The notes beneath the pieces were generated by a model. It saw nothing but the letters and a program-made list of their open reading frames with translations. It did not search any database and was not told the origin of the DNA. Made by a program: the position numbers and the translations under genes. 64,000 nucleotides of DNA from Actinoplanes lobatus (GTDB taxonomy: Bacteria; Actinomycetota; Actinomycetes; Mycobacteriales; Micromonosporaceae). Of this stretch, positions 1 through 8,267 are shown one piece after another; position 1 is the stretch's first letter; the number at the start of each line of letters is the position of its first letter. The stretch lies in contig NZ_JACHNC010000001.1 of NCBI RefSeq assembly GCF_014205215.1, forward strand, positions 5,390,501 to 5,454,500, read 5' to 3'.

Positions 1-393
1 GGGCGCGTCCTGCTCCTGCACTGGGAGGATCCGGTCACCGGCGACCGCCTCTGGGAGCCGCCCGGCGGAGGCATCGACCCGGGCGAGACGCCGCTGCGGG
101 CCGCCCGGCGCGAACTGGCCGAGGAGACCGGGCTCGACCCGTCCGCGGTCCGGGAGCGGTGCATCGACGTGCCGCGCGACACCTGGTGGAAGGGGACCCA
201 CTTCGTGGGCCCCGAACAGTTCTTCCCGGCCTTCTTCGGCACCGCACGGCCGTCCGTGACCAGAGAGAACCTGCTTTCGTACGAGCAGAGCGAACTCCAG
301 GGACATCGGTGGGTCCACCCCGCCGACCTGCACACGCTGCCCGGCCGCCTCGAACCGCCCGATCTGGCGGCCGTGATCCGCGAGTTGAGCTGA
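1..393 (+). CDS. Nudix hydrolase, 5'-truncated by window edge
   Basis: Reading frame 1 is open from the first base to the TGA at 391-393, so the N-terminus lies outside the window. It contains a complete Nudix box: GGGIDPGETPLRAARRELAE followed by ETGL, fitting GX5EX7REUXEEXGU. Nudix enzymes cleave nucleoside diphosphates linked to another moiety using Mg bound by the REXXEE glutamates; substrate cannot be told from this fragment. The C-terminal part (EQFFPAFF, ELQGHRWVHP) is the usual beta-strand and helix that close the fold. It converges on the next gene, whose stop codon is one base away. Family call is strong; the substrate is unknown. Confidence 0.85.
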   Translation, partial: GRVLLLHWEDPVTGDRLWEPPGGGIDPGETPLRAARRELAEETGLDPSAVRERCIDVPRDTWWKGTHFVGPEQFFPAFFGTARPSVTRENLLSYEQSELQGHRWVHPADLHTLPGRLEPPDLAAVIRELS

Positions 394-394
394 G

Positions 395-1219
395 CTACCC
401 CGGCCCGGGCATGGACAGCTTCGCGCAGGCAGCCCGGTCGGCGGCGCAGTCCCGGCGGACGATCACGTCGTCGTCGCCCCACTCGTACTGGAGCCGGTAG
501 TCCTCGCCGCGCGGCGCGAAAGCGGTCATCCGGAACGTTCCCGGAACCGTCAGCTCCCGTTCGGCGCCCCGGTAGCGGATTCGCAGGTACAGACGCCAGG
601 CGTGCTCGTGGCGGGTCGCGGTGTTCAGGATGCTGATCACCCAGATCTCGTTGCGGGTCAGCGAGATGTGCTTGGCCGCGAAGTACGGGCCGCCGTCCGG
701 GGTGGCCACGGCCGGGATCGGGGCGTCCAGGTTCAGCACCAGCTCGGTGCCGTCGCCCTCGCCCTGCGCGCCGATCGCGTAGACGGTCCCGGTGCGGATC
801 TCCTTCCGCTCGGCGACCTCCACGCGTACGTCGAGGATCGTCACCGCCGAGGAGCGCTTGCCCTCCAGGATCACCTTGGTGCGGGAGCGCCCCGCCGGGA
901 CGAAACGTGGGTCCTTCCCCGGGTCGGCCGGCTCGGTGGCCACGGCCTCCGCGGCCGCGAGGAAGAGGCCTTTTTCGGACACGCCGAAGTCGGCCCGCAC
1001 GGTGACCACGTCCGCGCCGGCCAGGTCGAGCACCCGGTCCGAGAGGTACGGGATGACGCCCGGCACCACCGTGGCGATCGCGGTGGTCGCCACCAGCGCC
1101 ACCCAGGTCTTGGTCCACCGAGACAGCCGGGTCCAGCCGGTGGCCTCCGGCGCGGTCGTCTCCGCCGGGGCCGGCGGGGCCGCTCGCCGATCCCGCTGCC
1201 TGCGCCGCGCCCGGCTCAT
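395..1219 (-). CDS. hypothetical protein with one N-terminal membrane anchor
   Basis: 274 residues. I do not recognise the family. The N-terminus is basic and Ala/Pro-rich (residues 1-35), followed by one hydrophobic segment (about 38-58, WVALVATTAIATVVPGVIPY), so the protein is probably a type II membrane protein with an extracytoplasmic beta-rich domain. The C-terminal half contains RLYLRIRYRGAERELTVPG and two cysteines in RRDCAADRAACAK that could pair outside the cell. The ATG at 1217-1219 overlaps the stop of the upstream membrane protein (ATGA), so the two are translationally coupled. That start is preferred over longer upstream readings, which would run through the neighbouring gene. 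Confidence 0.7.
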   Translation of the reverse strand: MSRARRRQRDRRAAPPAPAETTAPEATGWTRLSRWTKTWVALVATTAIATVVPGVIPYLSDRVLDLAGADVVTVRADFGVSEKGLFLAAAEAVATEPADPGKDPRFVPAGRSRTKVILEGKRSSAVTILDVRVEVAERKEIRTGTVYAIGAQGEGDGTELVLNLDAPIPAVATPDGGPYFAAKHISLTRNEIWVISILNTATRHEHAWRLYLRIRYRGAERELTVPGTFRMTAFAPRGEDYRLQYEWGDDDVIVRRDCAADRAACAKLSMPGPG

Positions 1220-2160
1220 GCGGCGCTCCTCGACGGGCCGGGCAGCAGGGCGAACGCCGCGCCGAACGCCAGCATCGAGCACGCCGCCAGCAGGTAGCCG
1301 CTGTCCGCCGCCACCGTGGCGGTGGCGCGGACCGACGGGGCCGTGATCCGGGCGGCGTCCCAGCGCAGCACGTAGTAGCCGGCCGCCAGGATCGCGAACA
1401 CCGCTCCGGCCAGCGTGATCCCGGCCGTCCCGGCCCAGTGCGCCACCCGTGGCGCCAGCAGCGCGGGCGCCATCAGGGCCAGGCATCCGGCCAGGCCCAC
1501 CCGGTACAGGGTGGCCCACCGGTCCACGTCCGCCGGGGCCGGCGCCAGCGGGTCCAGAACGAACAGCCCGATCGCGGACGGGGCCACGTGATGCCACGAC
1601 AGGGCGACGGCGAGCACCGCGCCGATCAGCGCGGCCCCGAGACTCACCCGGAACGCGACCGGCGCCGCCACCGGGAGCCCGCGGCCGGCGGCGAGGAGGC
1701 CGAGCAGGGCCAGCACCAGGCCGCCGATGAAGAGCAGGCCGCCCACCGCGGGCGTGACCTCGCCGACCGCCAGCTGTCGCGGGACGTGGTCCGTCGTGTT
1801 GTACGCCACGACGAACCGGTTCGCGGTGGTGTGGACGGTCAGGAACACGGCCAGGACGGCGGCCCCCTCCAGCAGGAAGACCGTCCCCCAGCGCAGCGGA
1901 ACGGCCAGCGGCCGCCGCGAGCCGAAACAGACCACGGTGGCGGCCGAGGCGACGATCACCACCAGCACGGCCCGGGTCGCGCCGAGCGGCCACAGATCGC
2001 CGAGCATCACGTACCGCCGGATCCCGTCACCCAGCGGCGGCACCTCCAGGTACGCCCACGGCAACGTCGTGCCGATCAGCGCGGCGGCCAGGCCGTTGCC
2101 GGCGCTGAGCAGCCCGAGCCACCACCACCCGGACCGTCCCGCCGACCCTTCGCCCTCCAT
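1216..2160 (-). CDS. multi-pass membrane protein, unknown function
   Basis: 314 residues with about eight or nine hydrophobic segments (for example GLLSAGNGLAAALIGTTLPW near residue 17, AVLVVIVASAATVVCF near 65, and GIFVLD-type loops between). There are no catalytic motifs that I recognise. The loop between the first two segments (LEVPPLGDGIRRYVMLGDLW) looks extracytoplasmic. The C-terminus ends in a short Pro/Ser tail. The stop overlaps the start of the downstream anchored protein by four bases, suggesting that the two products work together, possibly as a membrane complex. It sits 40 bp downstream of the GH26-like gene on the same strand and may share its transcript. Confidence 0.7.
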   Translation of the reverse strand: MEGEGSAGRSGWWWLGLLSAGNGLAAALIGTTLPWAYLEVPPLGDGIRRYVMLGDLWPLGATRAVLVVIVASAATVVCFGSRRPLAVPLRWGTVFLLEGAAVLAVFLTVHTTANRFVVAYNTTDHVPRQLAVGEVTPAVGGLLFIGGLVLALLGLLAAGRGLPVAAPVAFRVSLGAALIGAVLAVALSWHHVAPSAIGLFVLDPLAPAPADVDRWATLYRVGLAGCLALMAPALLAPRVAHWAGTAGITLAGAVFAILAAGYYVLRWDAARITAPSVRATATVAADSGYLLAACSMLAFGAAFALLPGPSRSAA

Positions 2161-2200
2161 GGGCCATCATCTTAGTGATCCCGATCTATCGCTGTCGGAA

Positions 2201-3205
2201 TCAGCCGGAGAAGCGGGTGGAGCGCACCATCCTGCGGTAGGCGGCCAGCGCCTCGGCGTCGCTGTCCGGCCGGAAGTTGCGGGACGTCCCCTTCTGCCGG
2301 TCGGTGTCGAACCAGACGACCGCACCGACCGACGGGGTCTCCTTCACGTAGGCGGAGAGCTTCCGGATCCACGGGGCCTTGGTGCCCTTGCCGTGGCCGA
2401 TCGCCGCCGTCTCGGCCAGCACGATCGGCTTGCGCTTGCCGTAGGCCGACACGATCGGGCTGAACAGCGTCCGCGGCGACTCCTTGGAGAAGTTGTAGCC
2501 GGAGACGCCCACCCAGTCGACGTAGGCGTCGCCCGGGTAGTAGTTCTCGAACCGGTTCCACGAGACGTCCGGGCCGGAGTTCCAGTTCGGCGCCCACACC
2601 CAGGCCACATTCGTCGCGCCCTCGTCCCGGAAGATGCGGTGGATGCGCCGCCACGACTTGATGTAGCCGGACGGCTTCTTCCCGTTGTGGGCGCCGTCCC
2701 AGGCGAACCAGTTGCCGTTCATCTCCCAGGCCCAGCGCAGCATGATCGGCCGTTTCATGCCGGCCAGCCGGTTCGCCATCAGGGCGATGTCCTTGTCGGA
2801 CTTGCCGCTGGTGATCCGCTGGTGGGTGGTGCCGTCCCAGGAGATCATCAGGACCGCGCCCGCGGGGACCTCCGGCTCGGCGAGCGGCGCGTACCCGGAC
2901 CACGGGTAGTACCGGTGCACGATCCGCTGCTCCCGGCCGAGCTGCTGTCGGCGCAGCGCCAGACTCTCGGTGAGGGTCCGCCCGCGCAACGACAGATACG
3001 AGCCGAGCAGCGCCTTGCCCTTCCGGAAGGGGACCGCGCCGCCCCGGGCGGCGGCCGCCTCGGCGCCGCCCGCGACGGCGCCGGACAGGGCCACGGCCGG
3101 CACGGTCAAGGACAGCAGGCTCAGCACCCGCCGGCGGGCCAGCCCGTCAAGCTGCTCGTTCTCCACCAGCACCAGACTGCCGCAGACCCGGGCGGTCGCC
3201 CTCAC
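2201..3205 (-). CDS. GH26-like secreted glycoside hydrolase (beta-mannanase type)
   Basis: 334 residues. A twin-arginine-like stretch (LARRRVLSLLSLTVPAVALS, residues 21-40) precedes an Ala-rich cleavage region, so the enzyme is probably exported. The catalytic region matches clan GH-A/GH26. The acid/base is Glu161 in RWAWEMNGNW, the nucleophile Glu265 in VLAETAA, and aromatic substrate-platform motifs include VWAPNW and WVGVSGYNF. Family members hydrolyse beta-1,4-mannan or related beta-glucans. The GTG start at 3203-3205 gives a 20-residue lead before the RR motif; a downstream GTG (residue 12 or 14) would also leave the signal intact. It lies 41 bp after the SWIM-domain gene on the same strand. 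Confidence 0.8.
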   Translation of the reverse strand: MRATARVCGSLVLVENEQLDGLARRRVLSLLSLTVPAVALSGAVAGGAEAAAARGGAVPFRKGKALLGSYLSLRGRTLTESLALRRQQLGREQRIVHRYYPWSGYAPLAEPEVPAGAVLMISWDGTTHQRITSGKSDKDIALMANRLAGMKRPIMLRWAWEMNGNWFAWDGAHNGKKPSGYIKSWRRIHRIFRDEGATNVAWVWAPNWNSGPDVSWNRFENYYPGDAYVDWVGVSGYNFSKESPRTLFSPIVSAYGKRKPIVLAETAAIGHGKGTKAPWIRKLSAYVKETPSVGAVVWFDTDRQKGTSRNFRPDSDAEALAAYRRMVRSTRFSG

Positions 3206-3246
3206 ACCCGCGGCCCGTGAAGATCACCCGTTCAGCCGTACGGACC

Positions 3247-3993
3247 TCAGCGATCCAGCAGGTCGCGGCGCGCCTCCGCCAGCGCGTCGGTGACGTCCTC
3301 CGGATCGAGACGGCGTACGTCCCAGGCGTCGACCAGATGCCCGGCGAGCCCGTCCCAGATCTCGATGGCCTCCTCGACCAGCTCCAGCGCCTCCGTGCCG
3401 GCCGGCCCGGCGCACAGGATCTCGGTCTCGGTGATGAGGCGGCGGCCCGCGTCCTCCACGTCGGCGATCTCCCACCGGGATCCTGTGGTCACGGCCGCGA
3501 CCTCCTGGAGGACGGCCTCGTACACCTCGACCGCGGAACGGTGCTCGAGCAGGCCCGCCGCGCTCAGCAGGCGGGCCGCGAACAGCCGGTCCCGGGTCGC
3601 GTGATCGACCACCAGCGCGGCCAGCCGCCCGGGGTCGAGCGACCGGACGGCCCGCTCGTAGACGACGTGGTCCGGCTCCTCGGCGTACGGGTCGGCCTCG
3701 GCGGCGAACCGCACGTCGGCGTCGAAGGAGGCCAGCGCCACGGCGACGGCGTGGGCGCAGAACCCGTCGTCGTCGGCCGGGCCGTCGCAGTCGCACTCGC
3801 CGGTGAACGCCCGGTCGACGACACCCACCCAGGCCAGGAACACCGCGCCGTCGTCGGTCACCTCGGCCTGCGCGCCGCCGCCGACGGACGCCAGCTCGCC
3901 GACGGCGCCGGTGGCGGTCAGACGGTCGGCGACCGCGATGATGCCGGAGGGGATCGAGTCACGGAACGCGGGTACGTCGATGAGAGCCGCCAT
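3247..3993 (-). CDS. SWIM zinc-finger domain protein
   Basis: 248 residues. It contains a SWIM-type CxCxnCxH zinc motif at Cys67, Cys69, Cys79 and His81 (CDCDGPADDDGFCAHAV). SWIM fingers bind nucleic acid or protein and in bacteria often accompany SNF2-type ATPases; no helicase is adjacent here. The N-terminal region is a small beta-rich domain. The C-terminal half (about residues 100-248) is helical and acidic (ELVEEAIEIWDGLAGHLVDA), resembling helical-repeat tails of SWIM proteins. It lies upstream of the GH26 gene on the same strand. The molecular role is unknown. Confidence 0.75.
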   Translation of the reverse strand: MAALIDVPAFRDSIPSGIIAVADRLTATGAVGELASVGGGAQAEVTDDGAVFLAWVGVVDRAFTGECDCDGPADDDGFCAHAVAVALASFDADVRFAAEADPYAEEPDHVVYERAVRSLDPGRLAALVVDHATRDRLFAARLLSAAGLLEHRSAVEVYEAVLQEVAAVTTGSRWEIADVEDAGRRLITETEILCAGPAGTEALELVEEAIEIWDGLAGHLVDAWDVRRLDPEDVTDALAEARRDLLDR

Positions 3994-4035
3994 GATCCGG
4001 AACCCTACCGGTTGGTAGACGCCACCACATGGCGG

Positions 4036-4191
4036 TCAGCGACGGTGGCCCCGGCTCTGCAGGCGGGTCAGCAGGTTGCGGAGGCGGGCCTGGTTCTCCG
4101 GCTTGGCCAGCTCGCGGCGGCCCCTGTCGACGATCTGCCGGCCGCGCGGGCTGTTCAGAAACGCTTGGATGCGCTGCGTGATGGTGGGCAT
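4036..4191 (-). CDS. small basic protein, 51 aa, unknown
   Basis: 51 residues, strongly basic (17 Arg/Lys/His), beginning MPTITQRIQAFLNSPRG and ending in RLQSRGHRR. It is predicted to be mostly helical, with an RQIVDRGRRELAKPENQARL amphipathic stretch. Such short basic helical proteins are common in Actinobacteria and may bind nucleic acid; that is inference. The ATG at 4189-4191 is divergent from the succinate-semialdehyde dehydrogenase gene, with 87 bp between them that must hold promoters for both. Confidence 0.6.
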   Translation of the reverse strand: MPTITQRIQAFLNSPRGRQIVDRGRRELAKPENQARLRNLLTRLQSRGHRR

Positions 4192-4278
4192 GTCCCCAGT
4201 GTGCCCGGCTTCGCGTGGCGCGGCGCGTGCGAGCGGACGATGCTGAGGGCGTAACCACCGTGAGTGTGAGGAGTCCCC

Positions 4279-5706
4279 GTGGAGACCGATCTGTTCATCG
4301 CCGGGAAGTGGGTGCCCGCGTCCTCGGGCGGCCGGTTCGACGTGCTCGATCCGGCGACCGGTGACATCATCGCGTCGGTCGCCGACGGCGGGGAGGCGGA
4401 TGCGATCGCCGCGGTGGAGGCGGCCGCCGCGGCCGGCCCGGGCTGGGCCGCGACCCCGCCGCGGGTCCGGTCGGAGGTGCTGCGCAGGGCGTTCGAGCTG
4501 ATCACCGAACGCGCCGCGGACCTGGCGAGGCTGATCAGCCTGGAGAACGGCAAGGCGCTCACCGACGCGAAGGGTGAGGTGACGTACGCCGCCGAGTTCT
4601 TCCGCTGGTTCGCCGAGGAGGCGGTGCGGGGCGACGGTGCGATCGCGACGGCGCCGTCCGGCGCCAACCGGATCCTGGTGGTACGCCAGCCGGTCGGCGT
4701 GTGCGTTCTGGTGACGCCGTGGAACTTCCCGGCCGCGATGGCCACCCGCAAGATCGGCCCGGCGCTGGCCGCCGGCTGCACGGTGATCCTCAAGCCGGCC
4801 AGCGACACGCCGCTCACCGCTCTGGCGATGGCCGCGATCCTGGCCGAGGCCGGCGTTCCGGACGGTGTGGTGAACGTGCTGCCGTCCCGTGGTTCGGGCC
4901 GGGTGGTGTCGGCCATGCTGCGTGACTCCCGGGTGCGCAAGCTGTCGTTCACCGGTTCCACCGAGGTCGGCCGGATCCTGCTGGCCCAGGCCGCGGAGAA
5001 CGTCGTGAACACGTCGATGGAGCTGGGCGGGAACGCCCCGTTCGTGGTGTTCGCCGATGCCGACCTGGACGCCGCGATCGAGGGCGCGATGATCGCGAAG
5101 ATGCGCAACGGCGGGGAGGCGTGCACCGCGGCGAACCGGTTCTTCGTCGAGGCGCCGGTGGCCGACGAGTTCGCCCGGCGGCTGGCGCTGCGCATGTCGG
5201 AGCTGGTGGTGGGCCCGGGCACGGACGAGAAGACGCAGGTCGGGCCGCTGGTCAACGAGGACACGGTGGCCAAGGTGGACAGTCTGGTCCGGGGCGCCCT
5301 GGACGGTGGCGCGTCGGCTGTCACCGGGGGCAGCCGACCGGACGGTCCGGGCTTCTACTATCCGCCGACGGTGTTGACCGGGGTGGCCGCGGACGCGCCG
5401 ATCCTGCGGGAGGAGATCTTCGGGCCGGTCGCGCCGATCGTCACGTTCACCGGCGAGGACGAGGCGGTCGGGCTGGCCAACGACACCGAGTACGGCCTGG
5501 TCGCGTACGTCTACACCAGAGACCTGGCGCGCGGCCTGCGGGTGAGCGAGGCGATCGAGGCCGGCATGGTCGGCATCAATCGGGGCCTGGTCAGCGACCC
5601 GGCCGCGCCGTTCGGCGGGGTGAAGCAGAGCGGCATCGGCCGGGAGGGCGGCCACGAGGGTCTGCTCGAGTACCTCGAATCGAAGTACATCGCCGTCAAC
5701 TGGTGA
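4279..5706 (+). CDS. gabD: NAD(P)-dependent succinate-semialdehyde dehydrogenase
   Basis: 475 residues, full length for the aldehyde dehydrogenase superfamily. It oxidises succinate semialdehyde to succinate, the last step of the GABA shunt. Catalytic residues are visible: Glu248 in SMELGGNAPF and the nucleophile Cys282 in GGEACTAANR. The cofactor-site elements TPWNFP (146-151), KPASDTPL and FTGSTEVG are intact. The C-terminal motif PFGGVKQSGIGREGG is typical of GabD/SSADH rather than betaine-aldehyde dehydrogenases. The start is GTG at 4279 with GTGAGGAG as the ribosome site about 7 nt upstream. No aminotransferase is adjacent, so the substrate assignment rests on similarity alone. Confidence 0.85.
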   Translation: METDLFIAGKWVPASSGGRFDVLDPATGDIIASVADGGEADAIAAVEAAAAAGPGWAATPPRVRSEVLRRAFELITERAADLARLISLENGKALTDAKGEVTYAAEFFRWFAEEAVRGDGAIATAPSGANRILVVRQPVGVCVLVTPWNFPAAMATRKIGPALAAGCTVILKPASDTPLTALAMAAILAEAGVPDGVVNVLPSRGSGRVVSAMLRDSRVRKLSFTGSTEVGRILLAQAAENVVNTSMELGGNAPFVVFADADLDAAIEGAMIAKMRNGGEACTAANRFFVEAPVADEFARRLALRMSELVVGPGTDEKTQVGPLVNEDTVAKVDSLVRGALDGGASAVTGGSRPDGPGFYYPPTVLTGVAADAPILREEIFGPVAPIVTFTGEDEAVGLANDTEYGLVAYVYTRDLARGLRVSEAIEAGMVGINRGLVSDPAAPFGGVKQSGIGREGGHEGLLEYLESKYIAVNW

Positions 5707-5717
5707 TCCGCCTTCAG

Positions 5718-5745
5718 CTATTCTGCTAGGCAACTAGTGGAATAG
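5718..5745. promoter_or_regulatory. 28-bp palindromic operator of the GntR/ABC operon
   Basis: CTATTCtgCTAG at 5718-5729 and CTAGtgGAATAG at 5734-5745 are inverted around a 4-nt centre; 10 of 12 positions per arm pair. The right arm runs into the ribosome site of the regulator gene (AGAGG, 5744-5748). YtrA-type GntR proteins bind such palindromes and repress their own operon. Binding here would block both transcription and translation start. The left arm also contains a TATTCT that could be the -10 box. The symmetry is seen directly; its regulator is inferred from position. Confidence 0.65.
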
Positions 5746-5754
5746 AGGTTGCGG

Positions 5755-6141
5755 ATGATCGAGTTCCATCTGGACGCCCGGTCCGGTGTGTCGCCGTACA
5801 TGCAGCTCATCCAGCAGGTGCGGCACGCGCTGCGGCTGGGCGTCCTGCGCGAGGGCGACAAGCTGCCCACCGTCAAGGAGGTGGTGGCCCGGCTCGCCAT
5901 CAACCCGAACACGGTGTCCAAGGCGTACCGGGAGCTGGAGTACGAGGGGCTGGTCCAAGCGCGGCCCGGGCTCGGCACGTTCGTCACGCGGACCCTCGCC
6001 GGGGACGCCGAGATCCATCGGCCGCTGCGCCGCGACCTGGAGCGATGGCTGGCCGGGGCGCGCGCCGCCGGCCTCGACGACGAGAGCATCGAGGCCCTCT
6101 TCCTCAGCGCGTTCCGCGCGTCCCAGGAGGCGCGACCGTGA
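5755..6141 (+). CDS. GntR family transcriptional regulator, YtrA subfamily
   Basis: 128 residues. It has an N-terminal winged helix (residues 1-75) with the GntR signature SPYMQLIQQVRHALRLG, LPTVKEVVARLAINPNTVSK and YRELEYEGLVQARPGLGTFV. The short C-terminal tail (about 50 residues) is helical with no large ligand domain, as in the YtrA subfamily, whose members repress ABC-transporter operons in response to cell-envelope stress. ATG 5755 is chosen because AGAGG sits 6 nt upstream; a TTG at 5749 would be inside the ribosome site. The stop overlaps the start of the ABC ATPase (GTGA). It probably autoregulates through the palindrome just upstream. Confidence 0.85.
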   Translation: MIEFHLDARSGVSPYMQLIQQVRHALRLGVLREGDKLPTVKEVVARLAINPNTVSKAYRELEYEGLVQARPGLGTFVTRTLAGDAEIHRPLRRDLERWLAGARAAGLDDESIEALFLSAFRASQEARP

Positions 6142-6986
6142 GCGCCGCGCTGGAAACCCGAAACCTCACCAAACGGTACGGGCGGCGCACCGCATTGTCC
6201 GACTGCACCCTCACGGTGCCGGCCGGCCGGGTCGTCGGGCTGGTCGGGCCGAACGGCGCCGGCAAGTCCACCCTGCTCCAGCTCGCCTGCGGCCTGCTCA
6301 CCCCGAGCGGCGGCGACATCCGGGTGCTGGGGGAGCGGCCGGTCAGCGGCTCCCCGCGGGTGGCGTTCGTGGCCCAGGACACCCCGGTCTACCCGGGTTT
6401 CACCGTCGCCGAGCACCTGCGCCTCGGCGCCCACCTCAACCCGTCCTGGGACTCCGGGTACGCCGACCGCAGGATCGCCGCCCTCGGCCTGGACCCGGCG
6501 CAGAGGGCGGGCAGCCTCTCCGGGGGCCAGCGCGCCCAGCTCGCCCTCACGGTGGCCGCCGCGAAACGGCCCGAGCTGCTGATCCTGGACGAGCCGGTGG
6601 CCGCGCTCGACCCGCTCGCACGGCGCGGCTTCCTCCAGGCGCTGATGGAGCTGGCCGCCGAGTCCGAGGTCAGCGTGATCATGTCGTCGCACCTGATCGC
6701 CGACCTGGAGCGCACCTGCGACCACCTGATCGTGCTGCGCGGCTCGCGGGTGGGGGTGGCCGCCGACGTCGACGACCTGCTCGCCACCCACCACCGGCTG
6801 ACCGGCCGCCGACGGGATCCGGCCGCGGTCTCCGCCGGCCGGGTCGTGATCGGAGAACGGCACACCGACGTGCAGTCGACGCTGATCGTGCGCAGCACCG
6901 CGCCGATCGACGACCCGGAGTGGCAGGCCGGCCGGCTCGACCTGGAGGACATCGTCCTGGCGTACCTGACGGAGGGACAGCGATGA
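6138..6986 (+). CDS. ABC transporter ATP-binding protein (YtrB-like)
   Basis: 282 residues. Walker A GPNGAGKST, Q-loop VAQDTPVYPG, signature LSGGQRAQLAL, Walker B LLILDEPVAALDP and the switch His in SSHLIADLE are all present, so the ATPase should be active. The C-terminal 70 residues are a family-specific extension with no catalytic motif. The start is GTG at 6138, overlapping the regulator's stop by four bases, with AGGAGG 7 nt upstream. It pairs with the permease that follows (ATGA overlap). The substrate is unknown; relatives are linked to cell-wall antibiotic stress. Confidence 0.88.
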   Translation: MSAALETRNLTKRYGRRTALSDCTLTVPAGRVVGLVGPNGAGKSTLLQLACGLLTPSGGDIRVLGERPVSGSPRVAFVAQDTPVYPGFTVAEHLRLGAHLNPSWDSGYADRRIAALGLDPAQRAGSLSGGQRAQLALTVAAAKRPELLILDEPVAALDPLARRGFLQALMELAAESEVSVIMSSHLIADLERTCDHLIVLRGSRVGVAADVDDLLATHHRLTGRRRDPAAVSAGRVVIGERHTDVQSTLIVRSTAPIDDPEWQAGRLDLEDIVLAYLTEGQR

Positions 6987-8023
6987 TCTGGCTCACCTGG
7001 CGGCAGTCCCGGGCGCAGGCCCTGGCCGCCGCCGCGCTCCTGCTCGTGGTGCTGACCGCCGTCGCCCTGACCTGGCCGTCCCTCACCGACGCCGCCCGGG
7101 TCAGCGGCTTCGCGGCCTGCCACGGCGACTGCGAGGCGGCCGCCGGCGAGTTCTCCGCCCTGGTGGCGCAGCGGACCGCGGTCCTCGTCTACTACGCCGG
7201 CACCGCGCTGCTGCTCCTGCTGCCCGCCCTGGCCGGCGCGTTCTGGGGCGCGCCGCTGGTGGCCCGCGAGCTGGAGTCGGGCACGTACCGCATGGTGTGG
7301 AGCCAGAGCGTCCCGGCCCGGCGGTGGCTCGCCGTCAAACTGGCCGGCGTGGGCGGCGGGGTGGTCCTGCTGGCCGCGGCGACCAGCACGACGCTGACCG
7401 TCTGGGCGGGGGAGATCGACCGGGCGTACGCGAACCGGGTCGAACCGGTGATCTTCGCGGCCCGCGGTGCCGTCCCGGTCGGCTACGCGGCGCTGGCCCT
7501 GGTCACCGGGGTGCTCCTGGGTCTGCTGCTGCGCCGTAGCCTGCCGGCGATGGCGGTGACGCTGCTCGTGGTGGCGGCCGTGCAACTGGCCGTCCCGGTC
7601 ACGGTGCGCCCGCTGCTGGCCGACCCGGTCACCACCGTCTCCGCCCTGGAGCTGACCGCGGAGAGTGGGCTGTCCCTGTCGGTCGACGAACGGGACGGCA
7701 GCGTGGAGGTGCTGGTGGATCCCGGCGTCACCGGGTCCTGGGTGCTCGGCAACCGGGTGCTCACCGCGGGCGGCGAGGAGTTCACCGGGCCGATGGATCC
7801 CACCCGCTGCGGCCTCACGGCGGCCCACGGCGCCTGCCTCGCCTGGCTGGGAGAGCAGGGTCTGCGGCACGAGGTGACGCACGTGCCGGCCGACCGGTTC
7901 TGGGCTCTCCAGTGGCGTGAGTTCGGGGTCCTGGCACTGCTCACGGGCGTATTGTCCTGGTTTTGTCTGTCGCGTAGCCGTCGCCGGAACCGGGGAGCCG
8001 CTGATGGCGGATCGCGCCGATGA
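6983..8023 (+). CDS. ABC transporter permease
   Basis: 346 residues with about six membrane segments: AALLLVVLTAVALTW near residue 20, YYAGTALLLLLPALAGAFWG near 75, LAGVGGGVVLLAAATSTTLT near 120, AALALVTGVLLGLLLRR near 165, MAVTLLVVAAVQLAV near 190 and VLALLTGVLSWFC near the C-terminus. A roughly 90-residue extracytoplasmic domain lies between the fifth and sixth segments. It contains three cysteines elsewhere (FAACHGDCE) that may form a disulfide outside. The start overlaps the ATPase stop (ATGA) and has GGAGGG 6 nt upstream. It forms the membrane half of the exporter or sensor-type transporter encoded by this three-gene operon. Confidence 0.82.
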   Translation: MIWLTWRQSRAQALAAAALLLVVLTAVALTWPSLTDAARVSGFAACHGDCEAAAGEFSALVAQRTAVLVYYAGTALLLLLPALAGAFWGAPLVARELESGTYRMVWSQSVPARRWLAVKLAGVGGGVVLLAAATSTTLTVWAGEIDRAYANRVEPVIFAARGAVPVGYAALALVTGVLLGLLLRRSLPAMAVTLLVVAAVQLAVPVTVRPLLADPVTTVSALELTAESGLSLSVDERDGSVEVLVDPGVTGSWVLGNRVLTAGGEEFTGPMDPTRCGLTAAHGACLAWLGEQGLRHEVTHVPADRFWALQWREFGVLALLTGVLSWFCLSRSRRRNRGAADGGSRR

Positions 8024-8267
8024 GACCGCCCTGACGGCCGGTGTGGTGATCCCCCCACCGGCTATTCCCCGAGGGGCCTAACGGCCGGTACCGAGGAGAG
8101 ATCGCACCATCACACGCAGTGATTGTTGGCAGTCGGCGTACAGAAATGAATAATCTTGTTTCCCGGCCCCCCAACCCGACGATCATCACGGTGCGTTCTG
8201 ACCGATACTTGGCGGACCGTTCAGTGCTCACCGCAGCTCGGGACACCCTGAGAGGACACCTATAGCC

